The notes beneath the pieces were generated by a model, which worked only from the letters and a program-made list of their open reading frames with translations, searched no databases and was not told the DNA's origin. A stretch of DNA of 64,000 nt from Bacillota bacterium (GTDB lineage: Bacteria; Bacillota; Clostridia; Oscillospirales; Oscillospiraceae), in the NCBI GenBank assembly GCA_023386265.1, contig JAEWKA010000001.1, positions 124,001-188,000 on the forward strand. The letters run 5' to 3'. Below are positions 1-7,582 of the stretch, piece after piece; within the stretch, counting starts at the first letter, position 1, and every line of letters starts with the position of its first letter. The translations under genes and the position numbers were made by a program.

Positions 1-548
1 ATAAGGGTATAGGAGGTCACGCGCCCAAGATTGTATAACAGACTTGGTTTTATCTTTGCTTTTGCGCTTTGCACAGCCCCGTTCTGGCTGATGCACTGGG
101 ACATATTGATACCGCCGCACATCGCTACGCAGTGCAAGGACGTGAGAAGACCCACTACGAAAAGAACGCCATAGCCCATTGAGGAAGTGACTTCCGGTAT
201 GAAGTTAAATCCGACCGTGTTATCAATAATTAAATAGGCTGCAAGCAAGATAACGACGATACCAATAAATTGTAGGGGCGAAAGCGGTTTATCTTTAGCG
301 CTTACTGACTTATCTGCGGGGCGTATAGCTGCTTTTTCAAGCGTGTATCCCGCTTTTTTTACCGCTGTACGGATTTTCGCAAAATTGACCGTTTCGCCGT
401 CGTATACTACCGTAACCGTATTCTTCGCAAAACTCACTTTAACGTCTTTCACGCCGTCCAACTCCTTAAGAGCTTTTTCGATTATTTCCTCGCAGCCGGT
501 ACAGGACATCCCCTGAACCGCAAATGTTTCCTTCTTATTGATTGCCAT
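1..548 (-). CDS. HMA domain plus SafE/UreH-like membrane protein (partial, 3' end outside window)
   Basis: The first 182 residues are visible; the gene runs off the left edge. Residues about 7-70 are a heavy-metal-associated (HMA) domain with the copper-chaperone motif GMSCTGC (Cys16, Cys19). After a charged linker come membrane segments carrying the motif LHCVAMCGG, typical of the SafE/UreH-like transmembrane family (sulfite exporter TauE/SafE annotation). HMA-SafE fusions are thought to act in copper or thiol handling at the membrane, but the substrate is unproven. The start ATG at 548 follows AAAGGAGC. A P-type ATPase was considered first because of the HMA domain, but the segment after the linker matches SafE and not an ATPase. 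Confidence 0.8.
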   Translation of the reverse strand, partial: MAINKKETFAVQGMSCTGCEEIIEKALKELDGVKDVKVSFAKNTVTVVYDGETVNFAKIRTAVKKAGYTLEKAAIRPADKSVSAKDKPLSPLQFIGIVVILLAAYLIIDNTVGFNFIPEVTSSMGYGVLFVVGLLTSLHCVAMCGGINMSQCISQNGAVQSAKAKIKPSLLYNLGRVTSYTL

Positions 549-721
549 AAGATGCTCCTTTAGTCCTGACGTTTTGTTTACGGGCCGATAGTATTAAAAG
601 AAAGTGTAGATTTTATGAAGATGGTCAGATGTTTTTTGAGTTAATTCACTACTTATAAATGAGGAAAATCGCCAAAAAACCAAATAAACAATGTATATTT
701 CCGGTTTTATTACTATAAATG

Positions 722-750
722 TTGAATTATTAGAAGCTCTAGTATAAAAT
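722..750 (+). promoter_or_regulatory. Candidate sigma-A promoter for the prepilin gene
   Basis: TTGAAT (722-727) and TAAAAT (745-750) are separated by 17 bases, about 80 bases before the prepilin start. The surrounding 549-832 gap is AT-rich and holds no gene that I can support. AT-rich DNA gives chance matches, so confidence is modest. Confidence 0.35.
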
Positions 751-832
751 ATCATTTATTAATTGGTAAATTGCGGTAGATAGCTTTGCGGATTCGAAAT
801 TTCGTAATAGCTTAATAGTAAGAGGAGTAGCC

Positions 833-1483
833 ATGATTCCTAAAAAAGCTTTAAATGGCAAAGGCTTTACGCTCATAGAGTTAATCGTGGTGATTGCTAT
901 ATTGGGAGTGCTGGCAGCAGTTGTCATCCCTAATTATATTGGCTATGTCGAAAAGGCAAATGTCGCAGTCGATAACGCGAATATTCAAGTTCTCAATGGA
1001 ATAACGGCCACATATAAGGGATTTAAAGGTATCAACACAGCAGATGTTTTCGACGGTATACTGACGGATGCAGGCAGAATGCAAAAATTAGTCACGGAGG
1101 GATTTCTCGAAAAAGCCGTGACTCTTAAGCAAAAGGATGCGTCACTTGTTTGGGATATTCCAAGTCAAACATGGCTACTTAATTCGAAGACATCCACTCC
1201 GGTCACTATAGCAGTGACGAGCGTTTCCTTGAATTTAACATCATTTAGTACTTCGCCATATACAACAGGATATAATCCTAATGAGCATCAATTAATAGCA
1301 ACAGTTTATCCCGCGAACGCAACAAATAAAGCGGTTACGTGGACATCAAGCAATGACTATTATGCAACGGTAGATCAAAATGGATTGGTAACCTATGCAC
1401 ACGCAAATGGAGATGTTGTGATAACTGTAACGACTGTGGATGGACTCTACAAGGCGACATGCAATGTGCATACACAATGGTAG
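833..1483 (+). CDS. Type IV prepilin-like protein with C-terminal Big_2 (Ig-like) domain
   Basis: 216 residues. The N-terminus MIPKKALNGKG/FTLIEL is a class III signal: short basic leader, Gly at -1, Phe at +1 and Glu at +5, followed by a hydrophobic helix to about residue 37. This predicts cleavage by a PilD-type prepilin peptidase and assembly or anchoring through the helix. Residues about 125-215 read as a bacterial Ig-like group 2 fold, with the hallmarks LIATVYPANAT, VTWTSSN and DQNGLVTY. No pilus ATPase, platform protein or peptidase lies nearby, so it is an orphan that would need machinery encoded elsewhere. A good SD (AGAGGAG) precedes the ATG. Adhesion or surface display is inference. 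The gene is more AT-rich than the core genome. Confidence 0.82.
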   Translation: MIPKKALNGKGFTLIELIVVIAILGVLAAVVIPNYIGYVEKANVAVDNANIQVLNGITATYKGFKGINTADVFDGILTDAGRMQKLVTEGFLEKAVTLKQKDASLVWDIPSQTWLLNSKTSTPVTIAVTSVSLNLTSFSTSPYTTGYNPNEHQLIATVYPANATNKAVTWTSSNDYYATVDQNGLVTYAHANGDVVITVTTVDGLYKATCNVHTQW

Positions 1484-1587
1484 CTATAATACCAAGCATT
1501 GCGTAAAGAGTCTTGAAAAATATTTGTAAAACTTGCTCTCTCATGGAAACAGTGTTCCGTAAGGAGTGGGTTACATATCCGCATATA

Positions 1588-1632
1588 CAAACACCCGCTC
1601 CGATTAATAATCAGAGCGGGTGTTCGTATTCT
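1588..1632. terminator. Hairpin, possible terminator after prepilin gene
   Basis: A perfect 11-bp inverted repeat (1590-1600 with 1614-1624, arm AACACCCGCTC) with a 13-base loop. The downstream tract is only mildly T-rich on the plus strand, so termination is likely but not certain. It lies between two convergent genes. Confidence 0.5.
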
Positions 1633-1711
1633 GCTGGCTATATATTTGACTTAAAAAAGAGTTTTGTTTACATCTAAAGATGAAAGCAGGATGAACTTTA
1701 CAAATGGAAAA

Positions 1712-1966
1712 TTACAAGTTACCTTTTCGCCATTGTGAAAGCCACTTGTGCTTATCATTCGCAACAGCCTCTACTATTTCAAGTCCCGAATGAAAGCAAT
1801 CAAAGGTTCCCTCTGAGATTTCCTTCTCGACCAAACCCAGGAGATTGCCGTAATAATCTTCAGCGGTAATGTCGCTTGTTGTTTGAGTAAAATGCTGTTG
1901 ACTTTCCTCATCGGCAAGGCGGGCATATTCGTTCTTAACTTGAGCAATTAATTTATCTCGGTTCAT
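1712..1966 (-). CDS. Hypothetical protein, 84 residues
   Basis: I do not recognise this family. The start at 1966 is well supported by AAAAGGAGACG with good spacing. The protein is acidic, predicted soluble and largely helical, with no signal peptide, membrane segment, cysteine pair or known motif. It stands alone between the prepilin and the DUF421 gene in an AT-rich patch, although its own base composition is less AT-rich than the DUF421 gene. It could be a small accessory or mobile-element cargo protein, but nothing in the sequence proves this. Confidence 0.6.
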   Translation of the reverse strand: MNRDKLIAQVKNEYARLADEESQQHFTQTTSDITAEDYYGNLLGLVEKEISEGTFDCFHSGLEIVEAVANDKHKWLSQWRKGNL

Positions 1967-2188
1967 TACACGTCTCCTTTTAGCTGAAATTATCTGTATA
2001 ATTGCATCGCAACGAGGGATGCGAGTAATTTAACTCGTCAAACATCCTCTCAGATAATGTTTAGCTTGTGCAAAAATAATCGGTAATAATCTTTAATGGG
2101 AGCTTGCCTTGTTTTGCTCCGCTCGAAAGTGATTAGAGCTGTCCTCTTGCTCATACCGATGAGGGTTGTGCCCATAAAGAGGCTAATA

Positions 2189-2218
2189 CTGATAATTAGA
2201 TTTTTTAGTTGGTATACT
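2189..2218 (+). promoter_or_regulatory. Promoter that fixes the start of the DUF421 gene
   Basis: The -10 TATACT (2213-2218) is preceded by CTGATA (2189-2194) at 18 bases. It lies inside the longer open frame, so transcription would begin near 2225 and translation must start downstream of that, favouring TTG 2258. Confidence 0.5.
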
Positions 2219-2257
2219 AATAACTGTTTCATGATACAACAATGGAGGCAAGAGAAT

Positions 2258-2959
2258 TTGAGCTTTTTCTTTGGTCAAGAATCGCTTACAATCATCGAAT
2301 GGATTTTAAGGGGTATTATTGCGTATATAATACTTCTTCTTGCAGCTAAATTATTAGGCCAGCGTGCAATTTCGCAATTAAGACTGCTTGACTTTATTAT
2401 AGCTATTATTCTAGGTAATATATTAGCGCACCCTCTCTCTGATGAGGGATTGGGGATGACTGGCTCAATAACAACAACTATTGTTTTGGTAGTTATGTAT
2501 TCTATATCTCTAAAATTGACTTTGAAATCCTTAAAGTTTGAAAAGTTTCTTTCCCCTTTACCGATTCCAATTATCAGTAACGGAAAGATTTTATATAAAA
2601 ATTTGACAAAAGCCAGGATTTCTTTGGATTTTCTGTTGTCGGAGTTGAGAATCGAAAAAATAGATGATATTAAAAAGATAGCTATAGCCTTATGGGAACC
2701 CGGAGGTAGAATTTCCGTGTTTCTAGATACAGCTTATCAGACGCTCACCCCTAATGATATGAAAATAACAAAAAATCCCTTTACATTACCAAAAGTGATT
2801 ATCAAAGATGGAAATGTTGACAAGAATGTCCTTAAAGAAATCAGCAAAACCAAAGGCTGGCTTGTTAAAATACTGAAAACAACTTACAACACAGAGGTTA
2901 AATCCGTTTTATTGGCTACTATAGACAATAACTTAACCATTCAAATTTACTTTAAATAG
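2258..2959 (+). CDS. DUF421 (YetF/YcaP-like) membrane protein
   Basis: About 233 residues. The N-terminal third has three hydrophobic segments, including a family-typical stretch with KLLGQRAISQL and LLDFIIAIILGNILAHPL, which matches DUF421 membrane proteins (YetF, YcaP). The C-terminal half is the soluble YetF-type alpha/beta domain. The biochemical role is unknown; some homologues are linked to spore or envelope functions. The open frame extends upstream to 2096, but a -10 element lies inside it. TGGAGG (2243-2248) sits nine bases before TTG 2258, so I chose that start; ATG 2231 has no SD. The gene is very AT-rich compared with the core genes to its right, which suggests acquisition or weak expression. 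Confidence 0.8.
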   Translation: MSFFFGQESLTIIEWILRGIIAYIILLLAAKLLGQRAISQLRLLDFIIAIILGNILAHPLSDEGLGMTGSITTTIVLVVMYSISLKLTLKSLKFEKFLSPLPIPIISNGKILYKNLTKARISLDFLLSELRIEKIDDIKKIAIALWEPGGRISVFLDTAYQTLTPNDMKITKNPFTLPKVIIKDGNVDKNVLKEISKTKGWLVKILKTTYNTEVKSVLLATIDNNLTIQIYFK

Positions 2960-3139
2960 CAATATTATTGTATGCGTTACGCGAAATACAGACATCTTAT
3001 AGAGTAATATCAAATTTTTTTAAAACTTTCCCATACACTTTTAGAAAAGAATAGTCAGATGAAAATGACGTAAGTATATTAGACGGTTAAAAACGCTTAA
3101 ATACGCATATGGAGAGTTTTGCCAACACCTAAAATGAGC

Positions 3140-3191
3140 AAAACAAAACAGCCAAGAAACCTTGAATTATCAATGGTTTCTTGGCTGTTTT
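3140..3191 (-). terminator. Strong terminator of tRNA-Gln
   Basis: A perfect 17-bp stem (3145-3161 with 3175-3191; arm ends AAGAAACC) just beyond the tRNA on the minus strand, followed there by a T-rich run (TTTTGTTTTG). Confidence 0.88.
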
Positions 3192-3195
3192 CGTC

Positions 3196-3269
3196 TGGCA
3201 GCGGGAGAAGGATTCGAACCCTCACAAACTGAGTCAGAGTCAGTTGTGCTACCTTTACACAATCCCGCT
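3196..3269 (-). tRNA. tRNA-Gln (CTG anticodon, encoded CCA)
   Basis: On the minus strand the acceptor arms AGCGGGA and TCCCGCT pair. The anticodon stem ACTGA/TCAGT encloses the loop CTCTGAC, giving anticodon CTG for CAG codons. The T-arm GAGGG-TTCGAAT-CCTTC is canonical with one G-T pair. Discriminator G and a genome-encoded CCA end the gene at 3196. It is followed by a strong terminator. Confidence 0.93.
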
Positions 3270-3349
3270 ATATTCGATTTGTTCTTAGCAGACGCAAGAG
3301 TTATTATACTATATTATCTGCCTTTGTCAAGCCTATTAATCCATAAAAA

Positions 3350-3386
3350 GCATAAATCTGCGCTCCCGAAAGAGCGCAGATTTTTA
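3350..3386 (-). terminator. Terminator after ireB
   Basis: A 12-bp stem (3354-3365 with 3372-3383, arm AAATCTGCGCTC) downstream of ireB, with A/T-rich flanks on both sides so that it could act in both directions. Confidence 0.8.
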
Positions 3387-3408
3387 ATAATTTTTAATTC
3401 TGCTTGTC

Positions 3409-3651
3409 TTACTTTTCAAGATAGCTGACAACAAGCTCGTGAAGGAGCTCATCACGGTCAAGACGGCAGATAAGGCTGCGAGCGTTGTTGTAGTTAGTGA
3501 TATAGGTGGGATCCTCCGAGAGAATATACCCGACGATCTGATTGATTGGATTATAGCCCTTAACTACGAGAGAGTTATAAACTGAGGACAGTATTTCTTT
3601 CATTTCCGTCTTGTTGTCGACGACATTGAATTTACGCGTTGCATCCTCCAT
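3409..3651 (-). CDS. ireB: IreB family regulatory phosphoprotein (UPF0297)
   Basis: About 80 residues. The conserved core KGYNPINQIVGYILSEDP and ITNYNNARSLI identifies the IreB (YrzL, UPF0297) family. In Enterococcus faecalis IreB is a small cytoplasmic substrate of the PASTA kinase IreK, with two conserved threonines near the N-terminus, and it tunes cephalosporin tolerance. The open frame begins at 3684, but GGGAGG eight bases before ATG 3651 sets the start. In many Firmicutes ireB sits beside alaS and ruvX; here it follows pheT on the same strand, with its own terminator. No IreK or IreP gene is in the window. Confidence 0.92.
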   Translation of the reverse strand: MEDATRKFNVVDNKTEMKEILSSVYNSLVVKGYNPINQIVGYILSEDPTYITNYNNARSLICRLDRDELLHELVVSYLEK

Positions 3652-3754
3652 GCTTACAGCCTCCCTTCGACTTTGTAACTTCATTATAGCAAAAATATTC
3701 CAAGTGTAAAGCGGTTTAATATTACCGTTCAGTTACATTTTGGCGCAAAAGGGT

Positions 3755-6133
3755 CTATCTTATAACAGCGCCGTGAACTTTTTCGAGTTTCGAGAGGATA
3801 GATTTCACGATTTCGTCCGCATGATCGTCCGTCAGAGTCTGGTCTTTTGCCCTTATCGTGAGCGAAAAAGCAACGCTACGCTTGCCTTCGGGTATGCCCG
3901 CGCCGTTGTAAACATCGAACAGCTTGCAGTTTTCAAGGTAGTCGCCGCCTGCCGCATACATCGTATCTGAAAGCGCCGCAACTGTGACGGAGGAATCGCA
4001 TACAACTGCGATATCGCGTGTCATAGCGGGGAAGCGGGGCAGGGGAACATAGGTGGGCTCGGCGGAGACGCAGGACATCAGAGCGGAAATGCTGATTTCA
4101 GCGGTATAAACAGCTACGTTAAGCCCAAATTCCTCTGCCACAGAGGGATGGGTCTGACCCATGATGCCGAGAACAGTAGCTCCACAGCTTATCTTAGCAC
4201 AGCGTCCGGGATGATAGGCCGCGTTGTCCGAAACAGCCTCGAAGCGAACGTCCTTAATTCGCAGGTCGGCAAAAAGCGCTTCAATGGAGCCCTTGAGTTC
4301 GAAGAAGTCGACCTCTCTGCCGTATGCACCGAGGGTCAGAAATGCCTGCTCATCGGCAAGCTCCTTGCCTTCGAGCGGCAGATAGACCATCGCAAGCTCA
4401 AAGAGCTTTACGTCCATGTTGCGCTTCGCAAGATTAGTTCCCAGAACATCCAGCATTGAGGGCAGGGCGGTGGTGCGCATAACGCTTGTGTCCTCGCCCA
4501 GAGGGTTCTGAATAACGAAAGCATTTCGCAGAGGGCTGCTAGCTGGCAGGTGAATCTTATCCCAAGCTGTTCTGCTGCCAAAAGAATAGGTCATAACCTC
4601 AAAATAGCCCATACCGCGGCAGACAGCGCTAATTTCGCGCTCGAACTTCTGCTTTGGAGAGAAACCGCCTAATGCCGCGGCCCCCGAGAAAACGGTCGGC
4701 TCAATCTTATCGTAACCGCAGAAGCGCCCGACCTCCTCGGCAATATCCGCGTAATGCTCGATATCTGAGCGGAAGGATGGCGCAACAATCGTGTTGCCGT
4801 CCATTTTGAATTCAAGCTTTTCAAGCACCTTGACCATAAAATCACGGTCAAGGTCTGTTCCAAGAAGCGCATTAATGCGTTCCGGCTCAAGTTCAAGTCG
4901 AACCTCTTTTGGCTCAACGGCGACGACATCGATGACGCCGTCCATGACCTCGCCCGCGTCTAGTAGTTCAATAAGCTCACAAGCGCGTTCCACGGCGGCA
5001 ACGGTGTTCATGGGGTCAAGCCCTTTTTCAAAGCGACCGGACGCATCAGTGCGCATACCGAGAGCAATAGCGGTTTTGCGTATTGATGTGCCATTGAAGT
5101 TTGCGGATTCGAAGACGATGGTGTTCGTCTTATCGGTGATTTCGCTGTTACCGCCGCCCATTACGCCGGCAAGACCGATGGGGTCGTGCTCATCGGCAAT
5201 GACAAGCATATCGGAAGTAATAGGACGATCCTTATCGTCCAGAGTTTTCAGAACCTCACCGGCAGTTGCACGGCGGACAACAATCTTGCCGCCCTTGACG
5301 CAGGAATAATCGAAAGCGTGCATAGGTTGGCCATATTCAAGCATAACATAGTTTGTGATATCTACGATGTTGTTGATCGGACGAACGCCGGAAGCGCGGA
5401 GTCTGCGGCGCATCCATGCAGGGGAGGGGGCAATCTTTATATTCCTCACCATCTTCGCCGTATAGCGTGGGCAGAGCGTCGGGTCAGCGATTTCAACCTT
5501 GAGGAGGTCAGCAATATTGCCGGCACCGCCCTTGACGGCGGGCTTGTGATGGCGAAGCTCCGCATCAAAGGTCGCGGCGCTTTCACGCGCGAGTCCGATG
5601 ACGGAAAGACAATCAGGACGGTTGTTCGTGATTTCAAAATCAACTACGGTGTCGTTAAGTCCCAGAACGTCTTTGATGTCGTCTCCTATCTTGCAGGGCT
5701 CCTGCATGACGAAAATGCCGTCCTCGATGGCATAGGGATAGTCATGAATGTCGAGCCCAAGTTCCTTAAGTGAGCAGAGCATACCCGCAGACTCAACGCC
5801 ACGGAGCTTGCCAGTGTGAATCGTAACGCCGCCGGGCAGTGTCGCCCCGTCCGTAGCCGTCGGAACAAGGTCGTTCTTTTGGACATTCTGCGCACCTGTT
5901 ACGATGGTTATTGGAGAAGCTTTTCCGACGTCGACTGTGCAGATCCACATGTGATCCGAGTTCTCGTGGCGGACAATCTCAAGCACCTTGCCAACGACTA
6001 CGCCGCTAATCTCTTCGCCTATTATTTCATAGCCTTCGACCTTTGAACCGGAGAGGGTCATCGCGTCGCAGTATTCTTTGTCTGAAGCCTTGATGTCCGT
6101 GAATTCGGACAGCCATTCGCGTGAAAGTATCAT
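3755..6133 (-). CDS. pheT: Phenylalanine--tRNA ligase beta subunit
   Basis: 792 residues, the normal length for bacterial PheT. Together with PheS it forms the alpha2beta2 enzyme that charges tRNA-Phe. Domains in order: an N-terminal EMAP-like tRNA-binding domain (about 40-150, with HENSDHMWICTVDVG), the B3/B4 editing domain (about 210-385, FEITNNRPDCLS just before it), the B5 DNA-binding-like fold (about 400-470), the catalytic-like core, and a C-terminal ferredoxin-like anticodon-binding domain (about 700-792, PRFPAMTRDIAVV). It lies 15 bases after pheS on the same transcript, with AAGGAGGGG before ATG 6133. Expression is presumably set by the T-box upstream of pheS. Confidence 0.97.
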   Translation of the reverse strand: MILSREWLSEFTDIKASDKEYCDAMTLSGSKVEGYEIIGEEISGVVVGKVLEIVRHENSDHMWICTVDVGKASPITIVTGAQNVQKNDLVPTATDGATLPGGVTIHTGKLRGVESAGMLCSLKELGLDIHDYPYAIEDGIFVMQEPCKIGDDIKDVLGLNDTVVDFEITNNRPDCLSVIGLARESAATFDAELRHHKPAVKGGAGNIADLLKVEIADPTLCPRYTAKMVRNIKIAPSPAWMRRRLRASGVRPINNIVDITNYVMLEYGQPMHAFDYSCVKGGKIVVRRATAGEVLKTLDDKDRPITSDMLVIADEHDPIGLAGVMGGGNSEITDKTNTIVFESANFNGTSIRKTAIALGMRTDASGRFEKGLDPMNTVAAVERACELIELLDAGEVMDGVIDVVAVEPKEVRLELEPERINALLGTDLDRDFMVKVLEKLEFKMDGNTIVAPSFRSDIEHYADIAEEVGRFCGYDKIEPTVFSGAAALGGFSPKQKFEREISAVCRGMGYFEVMTYSFGSRTAWDKIHLPASSPLRNAFVIQNPLGEDTSVMRTTALPSMLDVLGTNLAKRNMDVKLFELAMVYLPLEGKELADEQAFLTLGAYGREVDFFELKGSIEALFADLRIKDVRFEAVSDNAAYHPGRCAKISCGATVLGIMGQTHPSVAEEFGLNVAVYTAEISISALMSCVSAEPTYVPLPRFPAMTRDIAVVCDSSVTVAALSDTMYAAGGDYLENCKLFDVYNGAGIPEGKRSVAFSLTIRAKDQTLTDDHADEIVKSILSKLEKVHGAVIR

Positions 6134-6148
6134 TTCGTTTTCCCCTCC

Positions 6149-7174
6149 TTAAAACTGATTCAGGAATCTGACGTCATTTTCGTAAACAAGACGCAGATCG
6201 CTGATATCAAAGCGGCGCATAGTCAGTCTCTCCAGCCCGATGCCGAAAGCGAATCCGGAATAGACTCTGCTGTCGATTCCGCAACCCTCGAGCACCTTCG
6301 GGTGGACCATGCCGGCGCCGAGAATCTCAATCCAGCCCTCGCCCTTGCATACACGGCAGCCCTTGCCGCCGCACTCAAAGCACTGAACGTCGACCTCGCA
6401 GGAAGGCTCGGTGAACGGGAAGTGGTGCGGACGAAAACGGGTCGCGGCATTGTCGCCATAAAGCTTGCGAATGAGGGTGTTTAAAGTGCCCTTAAGGTCG
6501 CCCAACGTTATGCCCTTGTCGACAACGAGCCCTTCAATCTGATGGAACATAGGACTATGCGTTGCATCGACCTCGTCCTTGCGGTAAACCCTGCCGGGAG
6601 AGATGACGCGAATGGGCAGGCTCTGGCTCTCCATTACACGAACCTGCACGGGAGAGGTTTGGGTACGAAGTAAAAGCTTGTCGTCGTCGGTGAAATAGAA
6701 GGTGTCCTGCCTGTCGCGCGCAGGGTGTCCCGGAGCGTGGTTAAGTTTTGTGAAGTTGTAATCAGCATATTCAATCTCAGGCCCTTCGGCAATAGTGAAG
6801 CCCATTCCGATAAAGATATCCTTTGCCTCGTCCAGAACGGTACTCAGCGGATGCTTTTTCCCGACGGTGACGGTTTTGCCGGGCATAGTAACGTCAATCT
6901 TCTCCGCGCGCAGACGCATTTCCAGCATCTTGCTCGCGAGCTGCTCGCGCCTTGCGTCGATCGAGCCGGACAGCACTTCGCGAACCTCGTTCGCAAGCTG
7001 ACCGATGACAGGGCGTTCCTCTTCCGAAAGCGCACCCATCTGCTTGAGTATGGCGGTGAGTTCGCCTTTTTTGCCAAGATATTTGACTCTAAGATTTTCG
7101 AGAACGTCAATGCTCTCCGCGTTTTCAATCGCGGAAATGGAGGCGTCCTTCAATTCCTGCAAAAGTTTTTTCAT
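6149..7174 (-). CDS. pheS: Phenylalanine--tRNA ligase alpha subunit
   Basis: 341 residues, typical for PheS. Residues 1-90 are the coiled-coil arm that contacts tRNA. The class II core follows, with motif 2 (VYRKDEVDATHSPMFHQIEG) and motif 3 (FGIGLERLTMRRFDISDLR). The internal cysteine cluster CFECGGKGCRVCKGEG is an insertion seen in many bacterial PheS. The start at 7174 follows AAGGAGTAG. It is the first gene of pheST and is preceded by a T-box leader with a Phe specifier, so transcription read-through should rise when uncharged tRNA-Phe accumulates. Confidence 0.97.
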   Translation of the reverse strand: MKKLLQELKDASISAIENAESIDVLENLRVKYLGKKGELTAILKQMGALSEEERPVIGQLANEVREVLSGSIDARREQLASKMLEMRLRAEKIDVTMPGKTVTVGKKHPLSTVLDEAKDIFIGMGFTIAEGPEIEYADYNFTKLNHAPGHPARDRQDTFYFTDDDKLLLRTQTSPVQVRVMESQSLPIRVISPGRVYRKDEVDATHSPMFHQIEGLVVDKGITLGDLKGTLNTLIRKLYGDNAATRFRPHHFPFTEPSCEVDVQCFECGGKGCRVCKGEGWIEILGAGMVHPKVLEGCGIDSRVYSGFAFGIGLERLTMRRFDISDLRLVYENDVRFLNQF

Positions 7175-7223
7175 GGATAACTACTCCTTATAGCACAAAT
7201 AAAGTATTTACGGTTTTGGAAAT

Positions 7224-7460
7224 AAAAAAAGCCCTTCATCCCTCAAATCAGGGACGAAAGGGATTCCTTCCGCGGTACCACCCGAATTCGGCGCATAGCG
7301 CCGCTCTCATTCCGCCTGTAACGGTGCGGTTCCGCCGATAATTAGCCGGTTGCTCCGGAGCGAACCAAATGTCTTTTTTGCAGGGCGCTTTCAGCCGGTG
7401 ACGACCCCTCTCTTTAGCAAAATGGCAACATTATTTTCCCCATCAATGCACATTTATAAC
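7224..7460 (-). promoter_or_regulatory. T-box leader, Phe specific
   Basis: Read on the minus strand, the region has the hallmark T-box sequence GGGTGGTACCGCGG (near 7270-7283), which pairs with the free CCA end of uncharged tRNA. It ends in a terminator stem (7224-7262, arms of about 13 bp containing CGTCCCT and GGGATG) followed by TTTTTTT. A TTC triplet inside TTTGGTTCGCTCCGGAGC is the likely specifier codon, matching phenylalanine and the downstream pheST genes. Confidence 0.93.
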
Positions 7461-7466
7461 AAAATA

Positions 7467-7495
7467 TTTATATCACAATCGAGGCAATTAGGCAA
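7467..7495 (-). promoter_or_regulatory. Promoter of the pheST T-box transcript
   Basis: On the minus strand TTGCCT (7490-7495) and TATAAA (7467-7472) are separated by 17 bases, placing the transcript start at about 7460, just before the T-box. Confidence 0.65.
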
Positions 7496-7503
7496 GAATA
7501 AAT

Positions 7504-7532
7504 TTGACTAATTATTTGAGGAAAGCTATAAT
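7504..7532 (+). promoter_or_regulatory. Promoter of nnrED
   Basis: TTGACT (7504-7509), a 17-base spacer and a perfect TATAAT (7527-7532), about 50 bases before the nnrED start. It is divergent from the pheST promoter. Confidence 0.8.
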
Positions 7533-7582
7533 ACTTTATTAATAGTAATATACGGAGCAGGATGCTCAGACGGGGGGATCGT

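Noticed and set aside
1..548. Copper P-type ATPase N-terminus
   Set aside because: The HMA domain fits, but the following membrane part has LHCVAMCGG of SafE/UreH-like proteins.
3162..3428. Plus-strand frame of 88 codons
   Set aside because: It covers the tRNA-Gln gene in reverse; the peptide EGFEPS is the familiar false translation of a tRNA T-arm.
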